Positions 10,497-20,395 of a stretch of DNA of 35,275 bases are shown here, piece by piece (positions within the stretch are counted from its first letter, which is position 1; each line of letters opens with the position of its first letter). A program made the translations under genes and the position numbers. Origin of the DNA: Planctomycetaceae bacterium (GTDB lineage: Bacteria > Planctomycetota > Planctomycetia > Pirellulales > Thermoguttaceae); contig JAITOZ010000238.1 of the NCBI GenBank assembly GCA_031289675.1, positions 1-35,275 on the forward strand, given 5' to 3'. The notes beneath the pieces are model-generated. The model had not been told where the DNA came from. It saw only the letters and a program-made list of their open reading frames with translations, and did not search any database.

Positions 10497-12650
10497 ATGT
10501 ATCAGGCATTTTTCGGTCTAAAAAAACGCCCGTTTTCCGCCGTTCCCGATACCGAATCGTACTTTGATGTCGGTTCGATAGCGGAGTCGCGGAAAACCAT
10601 TGAGAACGTCATACGCTCTTCCGAAGGGATTTCGCTCGTTTTCGGTGCCGCCGGCACCGGAAAAACACTCTTGCTGCGCCTTCTCCGTCAAAATTTTGAG
10701 TGGGATTACACTGTATTGCCGATTATTAACGGGCTGATTGACTCGCCGAAAGTTTTATATCAGCAACTTTTATACCATTTACATCTTCCGTTTGCCGGAC
10801 AAGCGGCGGCGGAACTGCGGATGCAACTCTTTGATTATGTCCGGCAGCAGGTTACCCGCGGCACCGTTTTGTTGTTTGACGAGTCGCAATACCTGTATCC
10901 CGATGTATTGGAAGAAATCCGTCTGTTGGCAGATGAAACCGCCTGCCGGTTCCATACCGTATTAGCCGGTTCTATTGATTTTGAGGAAAAACTGACGATT
11001 CCGCAATTGGAAGCATTCAATCAGCGGGTTGCCGCCCTTTGTTACCTTGAACCGTTCACTTGTGAGGAGACGCTGCGGTACATTACCCGGCAGATACAGC
11101 ATTCTTTTCAAACAGGGTACAGCGTTTCTGCCGCCGAAGCAATGCAGCATTCCGAAGCGAAGGAAGTTCACCGCATCGACCCGCCGCACCGAAATTCCCA
11201 TTTGTTTTTCGGCGAGAACGCAAAACGGCGGATACATACCTTGACGGGAGGACTGCCCCGTTTGGTGAATCAACTCTGCGATAAAACGCTGCGGCTCGCT
11301 GCCGAAAAAAACATTTTCCGTATCGAAGACCTGTCCGTCAATGAGGCTTGGTCGCTGATTCAGCATATCGAACCGGCGGCGGTTGTAGAAGGAGAAAACG
11401 TTATGTCAATGCAAGACATTGACGACATTGTTTCAAAAAAACGGAAAACACTGCAACTGCGTCCTTTTGAGACAACGATTGAGTTCGGTTCGCTGGATGA
11501 TACACCGGACGAAGCAGAGAGTCCCGAAGAGACGGCTGCCTCTGTTCTGTATGACGCTGCTTTGTGCGATTCTGCGATGCCGGCGATGTTGCCTGAATTT
11601 GCCGTGTATAAACCTGCCTATCCCGAATTGGACGATGAAGGCAGCGATGATGCTGTGAACGTTGCCGTTGCTGTCAACGATGCGGTCGCCGAAGAGACAG
11701 CGGACGGCAACGCCGGCGGTAACGCAATGCATCAGGAATCCGGTTTGGAGAATACGAGCCGGCTGCCATCGGTTACCAATAGTCAACTTGAAGATGATAT
11801 GGATGCGAAAACATTGGAAGAGTACGGCGAAGCCGTGTTGAAAGACCGGCTGCCGTTCGTTCGGAAGGAACCGGACTATGCATATCAAACAACCGCTGCG
11901 GCACCCGAAGCCGTCCGCAACATTGAGTATCCCGGCACGTCAACGGGCAGCGTTGTTGTTTTGAATTGGCAGCAGAACGCAAGTAATGACGCACATTTCG
12001 GAGTGGCGTATTCAGAATACCAAAGTCTGGAGAAAGAAAGCGGAAAGCAGGGGCAGAATAATGACGCTGTGTTGAATGGTGGTGTGGTGAATGATACTGC
12101 TAGAGAGAGAACACTGTCCCCGGAATCGGCAATTATCCGCACAGTGTTTAACACAGCGGTTGAAGGATATGCACCGGCACAAAGCAGTATAGACGAAATT
12201 TTTATCGAAACGAAGACAGTCGAAACAAAGACGGTACCGCTTTCTGCCGTCTATAAAGCAGACGCAGATAAGGCGGACGGACGGCAAATGCTCAATCGAG
12301 TGCCGGAGACATCGGATATTGATGCTGCTATCGAAAAACGTTTAGAAAAAGTTGTTGATTGCATTACGGCGGCAGCGGCGAAAATTGAACAGGCAGCCGA
12401 AATAAGTTCAACGGCGGGTCGGCAGATTACAGAATCGGCGCAATTTATTAAAACGGAAATCAAGTCGGCATTACCGTCATACATTGATATGTTTCAAGAA
12501 TTATCAGAGTTTCAAAAGACGGTTTTGTCGGAACTTGATGCGATGCGTTTGAACACGGACTTACTGAATGTAAGGACACTGCTGCCGCGCCGTCAGATTG
12601 CCATCGAGCGCAGTGTTCCGGCAATTGACGTTGATTCGCTTTTTCAGTAA
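10497..12650 (+). CDS. ExeA/GspA-like AAA ATPase with long acidic C-terminal extension
   Basis: MYQAFFGLKKRPFSAVPDTESYFDV and Walker A FGAAGTGKTLLLRLL, Walker B VLLFDESQYL; ORF opens at 10458, likely start 10494/10497. Confidence 0.85.
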   Translation: MYQAFFGLKKRPFSAVPDTESYFDVGSIAESRKTIENVIRSSEGISLVFGAAGTGKTLLLRLLRQNFEWDYTVLPIINGLIDSPKVLYQQLLYHLHLPFAGQAAAELRMQLFDYVRQQVTRGTVLLFDESQYLYPDVLEEIRLLADETACRFHTVLAGSIDFEEKLTIPQLEAFNQRVAALCYLEPFTCEETLRYITRQIQHSFQTGYSVSAAEAMQHSEAKEVHRIDPPHRNSHLFFGENAKRRIHTLTGGLPRLVNQLCDKTLRLAAEKNIFRIEDLSVNEAWSLIQHIEPAAVVEGENVMSMQDIDDIVSKKRKTLQLRPFETTIEFGSLDDTPDEAESPEETAASVLYDAALCDSAMPAMLPEFAVYKPAYPELDDEGSDDAVNVAVAVNDAVAEETADGNAGGNAMHQESGLENTSRLPSVTNSQLEDDMDAKTLEEYGEAVLKDRLPFVRKEPDYAYQTTAAAPEAVRNIEYPGTSTGSVVVLNWQQNASNDAHFGVAYSEYQSLEKESGKQGQNNDAVLNGGVVNDTARERTLSPESAIIRTVFNTAVEGYAPAQSSIDEIFIETKTVETKTVPLSAVYKADADKADGRQMLNRVPETSDIDAAIEKRLEKVVDCITAAAAKIEQAAEISSTAGRQITESAQFIKTEIKSALPSYIDMFQELSEFQKTVLSELDAMRLNTDLLNVRTLLPRRQIAIERSVPAIDVDSLFQ

Positions 12651-13320
12651 TACCTTTGCAACAGACGCAGGAAATTCAGCCTCCGCCTCCTTATGTTCAT
12701 ATCAACTTGTGATGCCGGGACGTGTTGACGCTACGGCAGAGCGAGCGTAAAACTATGGCTGCAAGCCGGACACTATGCGTTTGCCGTTCCTTGCGGGGCT
12801 ACGTATTGGGTACGTACCATAATCTCCCTGTGGACTGTGGATTGTTGACTTTTCTTTTCTGAGTGGCTAAAATACGAACCGGTTTTCGCTCATCCGAAGA
12901 CCGTTTTGAAAGTCAATTTGCCCTTTTAGAGGGCTGAAAATTCGAGTACGTCAACAACTATTAGAATCGCTTCGGCGAAACATCATTTTCTACGTGACAA
13001 CCGAGTAATCGGGTAGAAGATATATGTTGGATAGCAGAGTTACGTTGCTCCCGTAAGGGGGCGTGCGTGTCTATCCAACGGGTAGAATCGGCATTACGCC
13101 TTTTAATTGACGTGATGCACCTCTTTTGTCGGAGGGAATTGTCCCGAATTCTAATAGACGTGTCGCTCCCGTTCCTTGGGCGATTCTTTGTTGCAACTCA
13201 GCAGCCTTTTTCAAATTGAGATAAGTCAACGCCGGCAGACAGGAAACAGGTCTGATTATTGCCTGAACGCAGCAAATGAAAGCAGAACGAACCCTTTCTG
13301 CATTATAAGGATAACGCACA

Positions 13321-13626
13321 GTGATACAGCGGCAACAACCGGTCTCTTTGGCATCTTTTAACGCAAGAGGTTCTGCACAGCCTCAGTTAAACGAGTTGGT
13401 TAAACATTGCGGTAAATACATAGCGCAACAGTATGCACAAGTACAAAAGCCGGCATCAATAAGTACGGACACCATTCGGCGTGTCTTACGCGAAAAACTG
13501 ACTCAAGAGCCGTCAGATGACCTTCTTGCCGATGTCTTCTCTGAACTTTTTTTTCGGGGATTCCTGTCCCGCAATCCGGAAACAGGAGTGCATTTTGTAA
13601 CACACAACAGTATAAGAACATTGTGA
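13321..13626 (+). CDS. Small hypothetical protein, possibly winged-helix-like
   Basis: GTG start with aagga about 10 nt upstream; 101 aa; no family recognised. Confidence 0.5.
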   Translation: MIQRQQPVSLASFNARGSAQPQLNELVKHCGKYIAQQYAQVQKPASISTDTIRRVLREKLTQEPSDDLLADVFSELFFRGFLSRNPETGVHFVTHNSIRTL

Positions 13627-13797
13627 CAGGAGTGCCGGACTTCAATAGTGCGTCTCTTTCCTTTGCAGATTCTTGATTTTGGACATTCCGTTTTTCATCT
13701 TTTCATAGAAATTTCAAGCGGCAAAGATGCCTGCATTCCCCAAACTATGGACAGGATGAGTCAAACTGGAGACAGGATAAGGCGAAATCTCTGCAAT

Positions 13798-13904
13798 GGG
13801 TGCGTAAAACTTTATCGGGTATTTTTTTTTTTTTGAAAATAAGAGTTATGCAAGTTTTGTCCCGGTAGGGCTAAAAACAGCACCCGATAAAGTTTTACGC
13901 ACCC
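13798..13904. repeat. Perfect 23-bp inverted repeat with 61-nt spacer containing a T13 tract
   Basis: gggtgcgtaaaactttatcgggt (13798-13820) and acccgataaagttttacgcaccc (13882-13904) are exact reverse complements. Confidence 0.95.
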
Positions 13905-13954
13905 TCCGAAGTGATGACGGCTCTGAAAACAGAAGAAGGGAAGGTACAGAGCGG

Positions 13955-14530
13955 TTAAAACGAAGCGGTTCTGCCGCGCTGGAACGCCCGTAAGTTGATG
14001 TCGAGAAACTTTGCCTTAACGCTTTGACGCACCGCCTCAAGCCAAGCATCTTCCGGCAAATCAAGATGAACCGACAGCGCACCGAGCAAAATAATGTTTG
14101 CTGCCCTGACATTACCGAGTTCCGCTGCCCAGTCAACGGCTTGCAGATAAACCAATTTCGGGAAATACTGCGACAGCATTTTTTCGTCAATATCAGGATA
14201 CGGCGTTCCGCCGGAAGACGAGGTAACGGGAATAATCTTCTGGTCAGAAACAACGGCGCAGCCGTCATCGGCGAGATAATCAATATACCGCAAACATTCA
14301 AGACGTTCGAGCGAACCGAGTACCTTTGCCGTTTTTTTAGCAACGAGAGGACTGAATACTTCTTTTCCGTAACGGATTTGTGCAACAACACTTCCGCCCC
14401 GCTGTGCCATCCCGTGAACTTCGTTCGTCTTCACATCGTGTCCTGCCGCAGCGGCGGTTTGGGCAATAATTTCGCTTGCCAACAAAATACCCTGTCCGCC
14501 GACACCGACCAATACAACGCTTGTTGTCAT
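13955..14530 (-). CDS. 2-oxoacid:acceptor oxidoreductase gamma-type subunit, indolepyruvate oxidoreductase beta-like
   Basis: VVLVGVGGQGILLASEIIAQTAAAAGHDVKTNEVHGMAQRGGSVVAQIRYG is the IorB/POR-gamma signature. Confidence 0.88.
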   Translation of the reverse strand: MTTSVVLVGVGGQGILLASEIIAQTAAAAGHDVKTNEVHGMAQRGGSVVAQIRYGKEVFSPLVAKKTAKVLGSLERLECLRYIDYLADDGCAVVSDQKIIPVTSSSGGTPYPDIDEKMLSQYFPKLVYLQAVDWAAELGNVRAANIILLGALSVHLDLPEDAWLEAVRQSVKAKFLDINLRAFQRGRTASF

Positions 14531-14628
14531 TTTTACAAAGAAGTAGTCAAAACCACCGCCGGTTTGAATTTGTACGCCGTACAAGTTTCAAACCGGAACA
14601 CACTTTCGCAGACGGTCATTATAGACCG

Positions 14629-17121
14629 CTAGTCGGTATATTGCAATAGATGCGCCAGGCGGATTTGCTCCAACTTGTCGGCAAAACCGCCGTCCCTGCC
14701 GGACATTTGGTAGTACGGAATATCTTTTACCACGATGCCGTCAACCGAAGCCCCCGTGTTCACCAATTTACGGAGAACGTCCTCCATTGCGGCAAACACC
14801 GTTTCGCTCTGCCGGACGCAAAGTAAAGTTGAATCCGTACTCGAAGCGATAATTAGCGATTCCGATGCGTTGGCAACCGGCGGCAGCACAATCAGGACGA
14901 GCGAATAATGCTGTTCCAGCATATCAAGCAATTCACGGAAACGACCGTCGCCGAGCAACTCATAAGGGTCAACGTCCAGTTGTCCCGCCGAAAGCAGATG
15001 CAGGTTCGGCTCCTTTTCGTTTGTTACAACGGCTTCACCGAAACCGTTGCGGAATGACAGAACATCGGCTAATCCGATACCCGTCTCTTCGTTGCCGAAT
15101 AGCAGATGCAGCCGCCCGACCCGCATATCCGCATCAATGAGCAGTACCGGACCGCTTTTCATCTGCGCCATCGCTACGGCAATCTGAACGGCAAGGAACG
15201 TTTTTCCGTCATCTCCGGCGACACTCGCCACCGACAGCGTTTTACATCTTCGGAACGGGTCGCTCAACAGGAGATGCGTACACCAGTTATGCACACTTTC
15301 GCGGTACCTTGCCATCCGTTTTCGGAATGTTGCCCCGTGAAGCCACGAAACGGGCGGTTCCATAATTTCGCCGATGAGCACTTGCGGCATCGCCCGGCGG
15401 ATTTGCGAAACGTGATAGAGTCTCGGCTTCATCCGTTCAATGGCGATACTTAGAACAAGCGGAAAACAAAACATCGCCATTGAACCGACAGCAATCATCA
15501 TTATCTGCTTTATCATATTCGGAGCCATCGGTGTCGTTGCTCTGCGCTGTAGAACAATCCTATCCGGTGCGTAACGTTCTGCTTGCAGTGTTACCAAACG
15601 TTCCGAAAGGGCATCGAGAACTTTATTCACCCGTGCGAGTGCTGCCTGGTCAAATGAAACATCTGCGATACTGTTTGACCTTGCACCGGACTTGTCCAAC
15701 TGCTCCTTGTACTTTGTCTGTAAATCCTCAACCTGAATTTCCTGCGAACGAATCTCCATATTTTTTTCCCAGATTTTCCGCTCAATATTGGTTCGGATAG
15801 ACATTTGAAGGGATTGTCCTTTGGTGCTTTTTGCACCTTCAAGAAGGTCTTTGATATTCTTTTCCGCTTCGGCAATTTGAGTGTCCAAATTCTTTACCCG
15901 CGGGTCGTCCGGTCTCGTCAATATAGTTTTCAACGTTTCCTGTTTTACTCTTAAAGAGTCGAGCAGCGCATTTAATCTTTGCAATTCGGGGTCATTTTGA
16001 ATCGCCTCGTAGAGCAATGATGCCGGTATCTGATCGGGACGTTCTAATGTTTCCTCAAGCATTTTTTTGTCGGCACGCAGCGTAACAAGCCGGGTGTCGG
16101 CAAGGAGAGTCTCCCGCAGCAGGGATTCTCCCTGTCCGATACCGGCAACCAGTCCGTCCATTCCGGCGGCGGCACCTTGTGTCGCTGCCGTCTCTATTTT
16201 TTGCCGGATGCTTTCCTGATAGAAATTCGCCGTTGCCGTCTGACGCGCCAATTCCCCGCTCAACTGCCGGACTAAAAGGGCGTTACTGTCTTGCGTCGTT
16301 ACATTGTAAAAATCAAAATACGCATCCACAACGGCATTGACGATTTTCTCCGACTCATCCGGCAGGCTGCACTCCATTGAAACAACGACCATTTCCGACT
16401 TACCATCGGTTCGTACACCAAGTTGCTTTGTCAGCCAACTAACCTTATCTTTTTCACGGACAACACAGGCAAGTTTTGCTACATCGGCATTTTCCAATGC
16501 CTTTTCGAGAATCACCGGACTCCGTATCAAGGAGAACTGAGTATTCACGAATTCATCGTACTTAATCTGTTCTTTCTCGTCATAAATAAATCTCGGTTTC
16601 GTGGAATAAATCCGCATCAAGGCAAACGCAGTGTATTGTGCCGGAAAGGCGATATAAAGTATTCCGGCAGCGAGCAGCGACAGAAAAACAGCAGACGACA
16701 GCGACCATTTCCAGTTTCGTTTCAGACCGGACATCAACAGTAACACCAATATCTGCGGTGTCATTCGGGAAGATTCGACCGGGTCGAGAATCGGAGCCGA
16801 ACGGGGCGGCTTCTGATGATGCAGTAATTCTTTGGAGAGGTTTTCTTGATGATAATACGAATTATCCTCCTGAGAATAGACCGGCTGCGGTTCATAACCC
16901 GCCTGCTGCGGAACGAACCGTCCCTGCTGTTCATCGGGACCTGGAGCATAATAACCGTTTGGCACACCGTCAGAAACCGGCACACCGTCAGAAACATAGT
17001 TCCCCTGCGGAGGAATCGGCTGCCCTGCTGCCGATTCTGTATGCGCATCAACACCGGCACTGCCGAGCGGTTGGTTTGCCCCTAAAGGTATTTCTTCAAA
17101 AGGTACTTCATTATTCGGCAT
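14629..17121 (-). CDS. Wzz-domain/BY-kinase-like exopolysaccharide biosynthesis protein
   Basis: Wzz-type N-terminal region with two TM helices and coiled coils; P-loop SVAGDDGKTFLAVQIA and Walker A' VLLIDADMRVGRLH. Confidence 0.85.
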   Translation of the reverse strand: MPNNEVPFEEIPLGANQPLGSAGVDAHTESAAGQPIPPQGNYVSDGVPVSDGVPNGYYAPGPDEQQGRFVPQQAGYEPQPVYSQEDNSYYHQENLSKELLHHQKPPRSAPILDPVESSRMTPQILVLLLMSGLKRNWKWSLSSAVFLSLLAAGILYIAFPAQYTAFALMRIYSTKPRFIYDEKEQIKYDEFVNTQFSLIRSPVILEKALENADVAKLACVVREKDKVSWLTKQLGVRTDGKSEMVVVSMECSLPDESEKIVNAVVDAYFDFYNVTTQDSNALLVRQLSGELARQTATANFYQESIRQKIETAATQGAAAGMDGLVAGIGQGESLLRETLLADTRLVTLRADKKMLEETLERPDQIPASLLYEAIQNDPELQRLNALLDSLRVKQETLKTILTRPDDPRVKNLDTQIAEAEKNIKDLLEGAKSTKGQSLQMSIRTNIERKIWEKNMEIRSQEIQVEDLQTKYKEQLDKSGARSNSIADVSFDQAALARVNKVLDALSERLVTLQAERYAPDRIVLQRRATTPMAPNMIKQIMMIAVGSMAMFCFPLVLSIAIERMKPRLYHVSQIRRAMPQVLIGEIMEPPVSWLHGATFRKRMARYRESVHNWCTHLLLSDPFRRCKTLSVASVAGDDGKTFLAVQIAVAMAQMKSGPVLLIDADMRVGRLHLLFGNEETGIGLADVLSFRNGFGEAVVTNEKEPNLHLLSAGQLDVDPYELLGDGRFRELLDMLEQHYSLVLIVLPPVANASESLIIASSTDSTLLCVRQSETVFAAMEDVLRKLVNTGASVDGIVVKDIPYYQMSGRDGGFADKLEQIRLAHLLQYTD
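16961..16996. repeat. 18-bp tandem duplication inside the Wzz/BY-kinase-like gene (encodes VSDGVP x2)
   Basis: ggcacaccgtcagaaac repeated in tandem at 16961 and 16979. Confidence 0.85.
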
Positions 17122-17291
17122 TGGATTTATCCTCGCATCAAAGGAAAACAGGCAATTCCTGCCGGCTTATCATATACACCGTGCTGACTCATCGTAAAAA
17201 ACGAAAGCCGACTACAAGCAATTTGGATAAATGACTCTTTTTGTCCGCAACCTTTTACAGTTATGGCAAATATATCTATTTTCGGTCTGCT

Positions 17292-18389
17292 CTAAAGCGT
17301 TACACGTCTGAATACCTTGCCGAGATACCAGATGAAAAATCCGAATAAAAACAAGGCGATGAACACCAGTACAAGCCCCGAAAATTCATCGGCAACCACA
17401 CTTGGATTTTGTCCTTCCTTTGTCATCAAGTCGACCAGCGCATTAAAGTGCATAAGCAAAATGCCGGTCAGCGCAATGCGGGAAGCATTGACAAACAATG
17501 CCAACGGCACGGCAAAAACAATGATGACAACATTTTGCCACCACGGGCGGCGCATCAACAGAACAGCAGCAAAGGCGATAGCCATAATGCTGATTAAAAA
17601 CCGGAGACCGCTGCACGCAGATTCCACACCGAGTTCCATCGTGCTTAACCGTATCGTATTTTTTATGGGAATCGCCGGTTCTCCGACGAGTTGCAGCAAT
17701 ACTGCCGCAAACTGAGCCGCAAACGCTTGAAGATGATTGCGCATCAGGACATCGAAAGAGTAGGGTAATTGGAACATAAAAATCAGAAAACTCAGCGACG
17801 GCAAAGCCCAGAGGAAAACCTTCGTGCCGTAGAAAAACCAAACCGCACCGAGAATCCAGAAAAAAATCGACCACTGCTCTATCGCATCCAGATATTGTAT
17901 GCCGGCAACATACCGCATTACAGCATAAACGACTATCGGGAAGAGTCCCAGCCAGTCAGGATTGCAGCGTGTTCCGGGATACGATGCCCGCCGGACATAG
18001 AGAAAATAGGCGGTCAACGGAATGATGAACAAACCGTGTCCGTAATCCAAGGTGTTGAGCCAAGCGTAGGCAATTCTTTCCCACGCCGGAAACGATGCCC
18101 AGATGCAGAGCGGAACACCGATAACGAGCAGCAGCAAAAGCCGGGTACGTTCAAATACCGCATCGACCGGCAGGAGAACCTGCTGCACAACCGTATTTTT
18201 TACCGCAGCGGGACGCGGTGCGCCGTCCGGCGAAGGACTTCGCTTGTCACTTTTCGGCGGTGCGCCGCCGGAAGTAAAGTCTGCCCGTTCCCGCTTCACG
18301 CCTTCGGCAGCAGGGATATTTTGCGCATTAAAACGATGTCCGCCCTCTTCTTTGGACTGCGGATTTTGATTGCCTTGATTCTCCGACAT
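17292..18389 (-). CDS. Exosortase/archaeosortase family transpeptidase
   Basis: Multi-TM; VESACSGLRFLISIMAIAF and VPLALFVNASRIALTGILL carry the exosortase Cys and Arg motifs. Confidence 0.9.
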   Translation of the reverse strand: MSENQGNQNPQSKEEGGHRFNAQNIPAAEGVKRERADFTSGGAPPKSDKRSPSPDGAPRPAAVKNTVVQQVLLPVDAVFERTRLLLLLVIGVPLCIWASFPAWERIAYAWLNTLDYGHGLFIIPLTAYFLYVRRASYPGTRCNPDWLGLFPIVVYAVMRYVAGIQYLDAIEQWSIFFWILGAVWFFYGTKVFLWALPSLSFLIFMFQLPYSFDVLMRNHLQAFAAQFAAVLLQLVGEPAIPIKNTIRLSTMELGVESACSGLRFLISIMAIAFAAVLLMRRPWWQNVVIIVFAVPLALFVNASRIALTGILLMHFNALVDLMTKEGQNPSVVADEFSGLVLVFIALFLFGFFIWYLGKVFRRVTL

Positions 18390-18680
18390 ATCGTTCACTG
18401 ATGAAAAACCGGTTTGGTTCAATAGCGGTATTATCCGACACCGCACTTCTCCCTATTGTACCATAAATTTCCCCGCTGCAAAGATAAAAATCGAAAAAAT
18501 CCGGTACATATCCGAAAAATGTACGGATTACAGCGGTGTTTCTGCGGCGAGTACGGTGTACGGCGGGAAAATGCAGGAGTGAAAACCCGGGTTGTGTCAG
18601 GAATTTATTGATTGAGTCGTAGAAGTCCCTTATTTTCCCGTATGTTAACGTTCATTTCAATAAATTTACAACACTACCAA

Positions 18681-18703
18681 AAAATACCCGATAAAGTTTT
18701 ATG
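18681..18703. repeat. Third, solitary copy of the acccgataaagtttt repeat
   Basis: aaaatacccgataaagttttatg matches the arms of the 13798/13882 inverted repeat. Confidence 0.8.
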
Positions 18704-18803
18704 CCCTCCCGCATTTACTCGCCACTCGCCACTAATCACTTTCTTCGCGGCTTCGCGATTATCATTTCCCTTTTTCAAACCGGAAACAGTATGTATCGGG
18801 CAT

Positions 18804-20213
18804 TTATATCTTCGGGTAATCTTCGGATATACTGCCGGCAGAGTTGATACGCGGCAGAAGCCACTGGACGAACGACAGCCGCGAGATAAAACCGACAGGC
18901 ACTTCGTTGTCCATTATCAAAATCTGCTGTGCCGATGTCCGCACAAAAAAATTAAAAACCGTCTGAATCGGCGTATTAAGCGGATACGAGACCACATTGG
19001 ACGAAACAAGACCGGTTATCAGCATCGTTTTGTAGGTTGGACTGCCGATAAGAGGAATAATATTTTTCAACATCACTGTTCCGACATACAATCCTGCTTC
19101 GGAAACCACCGGCAGAATTTCTGTCTCCGATTTCAGGAAACAATTCATCACGTTTTCAAGCGTATCGTTCTGACGGACGGTCAGAAAAAACGGTACGGCT
19201 GCTTCACCGGCATTCACTCCGCCGCAAATCAGGCACATTAAATCTGTTACCGGCAGCGGAGTGTGTTCGGTCATCATTTCCGAATAACGGACAACCCGGT
19301 TGCGTCCCTGCTCTTTGGCTTGCAGCAGTCCTGCATCGGCACTGTCAATGAGTTGTTCAAGCGTTTGAGATGAATCGCTGCGCTCGGCGACACCGAAACT
19401 GATGGTAATCGGAATCACGAGGTCTTTCTTTTTTATCGGATTGGACTCAAACTGCTGCCGGAGCCGGTCAGCCCATTCAAACGCCATTTGCTCGTTGCAG
19501 CCCGACAGCAGGGCAACGAATTCTTCCCCGCCGTAGCGGCACAGCAAATCAGTCGAGCGTGAATAATTCCGCATTATCGCCGCAATTTCTTTCAAAACCA
19601 CATCTCCGGCGGAGTGTCCGTGAATATCGTTAATGCGTTTGAAAAAATCACAGTCGAACATCACACAGGAAAGCGGCGACTTGTTTTTGCCCGACCTGTC
19701 CCACATCGGAGCGGCCGTTTTGAAAAAGGAAAGCCGGTTAAGGAGTGCTGTAAGAAAATCGTATTTTGCAGCGAATTCCAGCGATATTTCCAGTTGCCGG
19801 ATACGCCGGGCAGCGTTCATTCGTGCCTGCAATTCCATCCGCAAATCCGACAAGGAGGACACCGATTTTTCGATAAAATCATCGACTCCGGATTCCAGTC
19901 CCTCCATCAGCAGACTTTTGTTTGACTGATTGGTCATCAGCAGGATGTACGAGTAATGCGGCAAAACCTTTCGGGCGTGCAGTTGCCGGATGCGGCGGGT
20001 CAATTCGAGACCGTCGAGACACGGCATCATTGTGTCCGTGATAAGAACGTCGGGACATTCCTGCAACACCATTTGAAGAGCTTGATTACCGTCGGCAGCG
20101 GTACGGACTTTATGCCACTTCTGTTCCAAAAGATGCGACAGGAGCGACACGACAGCAGGGTCGTCATCGACAATCAAAACGTTCGATACCGGATTGTCGT
20201 CATTAGAGTGCAT
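18804..20213 (-). CDS. Response regulator with REC, GGDEF and C-terminal CBS-pair-like domains (putative diguanylate cyclase)
   Basis: REC: NVLIVDDDPAVV...PDVLITDTMMPCLDG; GGDEF: CRYGGEEFVALL with RSTD I-site 5 aa upstream; two CBS-like repeats at C-terminus. Confidence 0.88.
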   Translation of the reverse strand: MHSNDDNPVSNVLIVDDDPAVVSLLSHLLEQKWHKVRTAADGNQALQMVLQECPDVLITDTMMPCLDGLELTRRIRQLHARKVLPHYSYILLMTNQSNKSLLMEGLESGVDDFIEKSVSSLSDLRMELQARMNAARRIRQLEISLEFAAKYDFLTALLNRLSFFKTAAPMWDRSGKNKSPLSCVMFDCDFFKRINDIHGHSAGDVVLKEIAAIMRNYSRSTDLLCRYGGEEFVALLSGCNEQMAFEWADRLRQQFESNPIKKKDLVIPITISFGVAERSDSSQTLEQLIDSADAGLLQAKEQGRNRVVRYSEMMTEHTPLPVTDLMCLICGGVNAGEAAVPFFLTVRQNDTLENVMNCFLKSETEILPVVSEAGLYVGTVMLKNIIPLIGSPTYKTMLITGLVSSNVVSYPLNTPIQTVFNFFVRTSAQQILIMDNEVPVGFISRLSFVQWLLPRINSAGSISEDYPKI

Positions 20214-20395
20214 AGGCAATTCAGGAGTCCTTTGTATCCGGCAGTATAACATACGCCTTGACAATTAGAAATAGACAGGCGACAATGTTCAGTGAGGGTG
20301 CAAGACCGCCGGCCGGCTGTGGTCTCGCCGTTGTACACATAACCGTGTGCTGATTATACACCATCAGACTCCCAATTTCACTCCTATCAATCATT

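Noticed and set aside
10962-11366. 134-aa minus ORF (and others such as 11433-11888) inside the ExeA-like gene
   Set aside because: Antisense shadow ORFs of a well-supported coding region with no recognisable motifs.
16638-17234. 198-aa plus ORF
   Set aside because: Antisense to the N-terminal part of the Wzz/BY-kinase-like gene.
17769-18401. 210-aa plus ORF
   Set aside because: Antisense to the exosortase gene; no domain features.
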